From: an uncultured Lachnospiraceae bacterium
Lineage (GTDB): Bacteria; Bacillota; Clostridia; Lachnospirales; Lachnospiraceae
DNA length: 7,524 nucleotides
Assembly (NCBI GenBank): GCA_902783305.1
Contig: CACZQU010000194.1
Span: 1-7,524 of the forward strand
Direction: 5' to 3'
Below, piece by piece: positions 5,103 through 7,524 of this stretch. Within the stretch, counting starts at the first letter, position 1, and every line of letters starts with the position of its first letter. Made by a program: the position numbers and the translations under genes. A model generated the notes under the pieces. The model was not told the origin of the DNA and ran no database searches. It saw only the letters and a list, made by a program, of their open reading frames with translations.

Positions 5103-6124
5103 AAGATCAGCATCGCATCTCCGAATGAGAAAAAGCGGTATTTTTCCTGAACAGCCGTTTCGTAGGCGCGAAGGACATTATCCTTTCCGGCAAACGCGCT
5201 GACCAGCATTAAGAGCGTGGATTCCGGAAGATGAAAATTGGTGATCAGACCGTCCATGGCTTTAAACCGGTATCCGGGATACAGGAAGATCTGTGTCCAT
5301 CCGCTGCCCGGCCTGATGAAGCCGTCTTCATCAGCTGTCGATTCCAGGGTACGGCAGCTCGTGGTTCCCACACAGATCACTCTTGCGCCGGCGGTCCTGG
5401 CGGCATTGATCTTTTGCGCCTCACCGGGCTCTACAATATAATATTCCGAATGCATATGGTGGTTTTCCACATCCTCCGATTTCACCGGACGGAAGGTCCC
5501 CAGGCCTACATGCAGTGTAACATGGGCGATGTGAACTCCCTTTTGTTCCACTTCCCTTAAGAGCTCCTGGGTAAAATGGAGTCCGGCTGTGGGAGCAGCC
5601 GCAGATCCTTCATGTCTGGCATAAACCGTCTGGTAGCGGGACGGATCTGCAAGCTTGTGGGTAATATATGGAGGGAGAGGCATTTCCCCCAGCTGGTCCA
5701 GGATCTGTTCAAAAATCCCTTCGTATTCGAAACGGATCCGGCGATTCCCTTCCTCCCCGAGAGCAAGAATCTCGCCCTTCAGCTGCCCGTCCCCAAAGAC
5801 AAGCCGGCTTCCCGGACGCGCTTTTTTTCCCGGTTTTACCAGGCATTCCCATTCATTGTCCCCAAGCCTTTTCAGCAGCAGAATCTCCACCAGGCCTCCG
5901 CTTCCTTCCCGCCTTCCATAAAGCCTTGCAGGGATCACTTTTGTATCATTGATAACCAGACAATCTCCCTTTTTCAGATATTCCAGGATATCCCGGAAAA
6001 CACGATGCTCCAGACTGCCGGTTTTGCGGTGTAAAACCAGCAGGCGTGAAGCGCTCCGGTCCGTCAGGGGATCCTGGGCGATCAGCTGCTGAGGCAGATC
6101 GTAATAAAAATCGGATGTTTTCAT
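5099..6124 (-). CDS. queA: S-adenosylmethionine:tRNA ribosyltransferase-isomerase
   Basis: A 341-residue enzyme of normal family length. QueA transfers and isomerises the ribosyl part of S-adenosylmethionine onto preQ1 at tRNA position 34, making epoxyqueuosine in the cytoplasm. Hallmark motifs are present in order: [13 protein letters not shown] (5-17), DRSASRLL (22-29), [10 protein letters not shown] (59-68), MPLPPYI (148-154), YQTVYA (164-169), [12 protein letters not shown] (173-184), [10 protein letters not shown] (205-214), HMHSEYY (223-229), [10 protein letters not shown] (253-262), FLYPGYRF (280-287), [16 protein letters not shown] (296-311) and the C-terminal [12 protein letters not shown]. 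Its ATG overlaps the trmD stop as ATGA (4-nt overlap), so the two are translationally coupled. GGAGG (6132-6136) lies 7 nt upstream of the ATG. No terminator follows the stop. Confidence 0.98.
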   Translation of the reverse strand: MKTSDFYYDLPQQLIAQDPLTDRSASRLLVLHRKTGSLEHRVFRDILEYLKKGDCLVINDTKVIPARLYGRREGSGGLVEILLLKRLGDNEWECLVKPGKKARPGSRLVFGDGQLKGEILALGEEGNRRIRFEYEGIFEQILDQLGEMPLPPYITHKLADPSRYQTVYARHEGSAAAPTAGLHFTQELLREVEQKGVHIAHVTLHVGLGTFRPVKSEDVENHHMHSEYYIVEPGEAQKINAARTAGARVICVGTTSCRTLESTADEDGFIRPGSGWTQIFLYPGYRFKAMDGLITNFHLPESTLLMLVSAFAGKDNVLRAYETAVQEKYRFFSFGDAMLIL

Positions 6125-6897
6125 ACCATTTCCTCCCCGCCGGAACTATCCGTCCCCTCTTCGCTTTCCTTCATTTTCTTTTTCCACTCCCGGATCAAGG
6201 CCCATTCCTTATTGGTCAGACCGGCCGTTCTGAGCAGGTCCGGGCGCCATTTCAAGGTGCGCAGAATGGACTGTTCCCTCCTCCAGGCAGCCACATTGGC
6301 GTGGTGCCCGGAAAGAAGGACCGGAGGGACGCTTTTGTCATGCCAGACCTCAGGGCGGCTGTACTGAGGATACTCCAGAAGTCCGTCGGAGAAGGATTCT
6401 GTCTCGCCGGATTCCGAATTCGACAGAACGCCGGGAACCATTCTGGCTATGCAGTCCATCATCACCATGGCGGCCAGTTCTCCGCCCGTCAGCACATAAT
6501 CGCCGATGGACACCTGATCCGTTACGATTTCTTCCAGAACCCTTTCATCGATCCCTTCATAATGACCGCACAGAAAGACCAGATCCTCCTCCAGGGCCAG
6601 TTCCTTTGCCATCTTCTGGTCAAACCGCTTTCCCTGAGGGGTCAGATAGATCGTTCTTGGTTTTCTTTCTCCGGCAACGGATGCCCAGGCAAGATAGACA
6701 GGCTCTGCCTGCATCAGCATTCCGGCTCCGCCTCCATAGGTATAATCGTCCACTTTCTGATGCTTGTTAAACGCAAAGTCCCGGATATTGACCGCCTCTA
6801 TGCTGAGCAGTTTTCTTTCAACAGCCCTCCCGATAATGCTCGTGTTCATTGTATGTAATATCATCTCCGGAAAAAGGGTAAGAACAGAAAAGTGCAT
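6121..6897 (-). CDS. trmD: tRNA (guanine-37-N1)-methyltransferase
   Basis: A 258-residue SPOUT methyltransferase. TrmD places m1G at position 37, next to the anticodon, and so prevents +1 frameshifting; it acts as a dimer in the cytoplasm. Motifs seen: LFPEM (8-12), [11 protein letters not shown] (50-60), YLTPQG (84-89), [11 protein letters not shown] (110-120) and [13 protein letters not shown] (130-142), the last two forming the trefoil-knot SAM site. Further on are R152 in IARMVPGVL and [14 protein letters not shown] (172-185), then PPVLLSGHH (191-199). Glu175 stands where E. coli has Asp169, which I recall as usual in Firmicutes. The C terminus has a short acidic, Ser-rich tail. It starts 2 nt after the rimM stop, with AAGGA (within the end of rimM) about 11 nt upstream. 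It overlaps queA by 4 nt. Confidence 0.98.
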   Translation of the reverse strand: MHFSVLTLFPEMILHTMNTSIIGRAVERKLLSIEAVNIRDFAFNKHQKVDDYTYGGGAGMLMQAEPVYLAWASVAGERKPRTIYLTPQGKRFDQKMAKELALEEDLVFLCGHYEGIDERVLEEIVTDQVSIGDYVLTGGELAAMVMMDCIARMVPGVLSNSESGETESFSDGLLEYPQYSRPEVWHDKSVPPVLLSGHHANVAAWRREQSILRTLKWRPDLLRTAGLTNKEWALIREWKKKMKESEEGTDSSGGEEMV

Positions 6898-6899
6898 CT

Positions 6900-7403
6900 T
6901 TACATCAGTCCTTTCAGAAGATGAATCTTCATCCTTTCGTTTTCCACATCGACATCCAGAATACAGTCCGCAATAGCCGGGATCAGAATTTCCTTCCCCT
7001 CGCGGGTTCTGATGACATAGACGTCATTGGCGCCTGTCTCCATCACATCCTTTACGATACCAAATTCACTTCCATCCTCCAGAAAGACCGACATGCCGAT
7101 CAGATCCCCGATATAGTATTCCCCTTCCTGCAGCTCCTGGGCATCCGCTCTGGCAATCCACAGATCATGTCCTTTATATCGTTCAATCTCATTGATGTCA
7201 TTGATCCCTTTAAACTTCATCAGCACAAGATTTTTGAAATAACGGACCTGGCTGACTTCCAGCCGCTTTTTCTCTTTTCCGGTATCCAGAAGGACATATT
7301 CGAGATACTCGAAGCGATCCAGATCCGTTGTCGGATAGACCTTTACCTCTCCCTTCAATCCATGGGTATTGGTAATCACTCCTACCTTCAGAAATTCATT
7401 CAT
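6900..7403 (-). CDS. rimM: Ribosome maturation factor RimM (16S rRNA processing)
   Basis: A 167-residue protein of typical RimM length. It helps assemble the 30S head, binding near ribosomal protein S19, and supports 16S rRNA processing. The N-terminal RimM domain shows VGVITNTHGLKGEVKVYP (7-24). The C-terminal PRC-barrel domain begins around EYYIGDLIGM (95-104) and includes GANDVYVI (124-131) and ILIPAI (139-144). GGGAG (7410-7414) lies 6 nt before the ATG at 7403. rimM next to trmD is the classic order of the rpsP-KH-rimM-trmD cluster; the trmD start lies 2 nt after the rimM stop. Confidence 0.97.
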   Translation of the reverse strand: MNEFLKVGVITNTHGLKGEVKVYPTTDLDRFEYLEYVLLDTGKEKKRLEVSQVRYFKNLVLMKFKGINDINEIERYKGHDLWIARADAQELQEGEYYIGDLIGMSVFLEDGSEFGIVKDVMETGANDVYVIRTREGKEILIPAIADCILDVDVENERMKIHLLKGLM

Positions 7404-7460
7404 GGCATTCTCCCGTTCGATAACACACCCGGCCGCAGTAAGGATCTGTGCATAAATAAC

Positions 7461-7524
7461 CTATACATCTGACTTGTCTAAATCCGCCCAGGCTGCGTTG
7501 GTCTCGTCTTCCGACTCGGTCGGC
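7461..7524 (-). CDS. C-terminal end of an upstream gene (partial, unidentified)
   Basis: One minus-strand frame entering from the right edge reads PTESEDETNAAWADLDKSDV and stops at 7461-7463, 57 nt before the rimM start. By position it could be the tail of the KH-domain RNA-binding protein or ribosomal protein S16, which normally precede rimM. The acidic tail matches neither family as I know it. A second frame is also open across this edge, so coding status is tentative. Confidence 0.4.
   Translation of the reverse strand, partial: PTESEDETNAAWADLDKSDV

Noticed and set aside
6366..6378. TrmD Glu175 in place of E. coli Asp169 as a damaged active site
   Set aside because: I recall [16 protein letters not shown]-type motifs as normal in Firmicutes TrmD, so this is lineage variation rather than loss of function.
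6046..6858. Plus-strand open frame of 270 codons opposite trmD and queA
   Set aside because: The minus strand encodes complete TrmD and QueA with catalytic motifs. The antisense translation shows no family signal.
6921..7472. Plus-strand open frame of 183 codons opposite rimM
   Set aside because: It is the shadow of a complete RimM; its translation has no recognisable domain.

Overview
The window looks like chromosomal DNA from a low-to-mid-GC Gram-positive of the Clostridia, most likely Lachnospiraceae-like. The reasons are strong AGGAGG-type ribosome binding sites, sigma-A-like promoters, an EF-G paralog of the clostridial FusA2 type, a Firmicutes-style TrmD active-site motif and a barnase/barstar pair. 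Genus is not claimed.

Layout. At the left (minus strand) is a complete EF-G-like translation GTPase (70-2160). A perfect 12-bp hairpin follows it, and it has its own promoter and a roughly 185-nt leader. A divergent promoter a few tens of bases away drives a plus-strand pair: a secreted barnase-type ribonuclease (2478-3059) and its barstar-type inhibitor (3095-3367), closed by a hairpin plus T-tract. About 330 bp without a convincing gene follows, containing several nested inverted repeats (3470-3645) that could be a structured RNA or a dispersed repeat. The rest is minus strand. A membrane-anchored CapA-family protein (3714-4886) has its own promoter inside the 3' end of queA. To its right is a tight translation/tRNA-modification operon read rimM > trmD > queA (7403 down to 5099), preceded by the last 20 codons of an unidentified upstream gene.

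How the genes work together. rimM and trmD belong to the conserved ribosomal cluster that in Firmicutes usually continues into rplS. Here trmD instead overlaps queA by 4 nt. This couples two enzymes that modify the tRNA anticodon loop (m1G37, and the queuosine precursor at position 34). The barnase/barstar pair is a secreted RNase toxin with cytoplasmic immunity. Its recognised catalytic residues are all intact, and it carries an extra segment of about 38 residues between the signal peptide and the nuclease domain. The EF-G paralog departs from canonical EF-G at the G2, G3 and G4 positions, so its GTPase behaviour is the most interesting protein-level question. I see no transposase, integrase, CRISPR array, tRNA or rRNA. 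I did not find a clearly undescribed system. The best candidates for novelty are the 3470-3645 structured element and the two long structured leaders.
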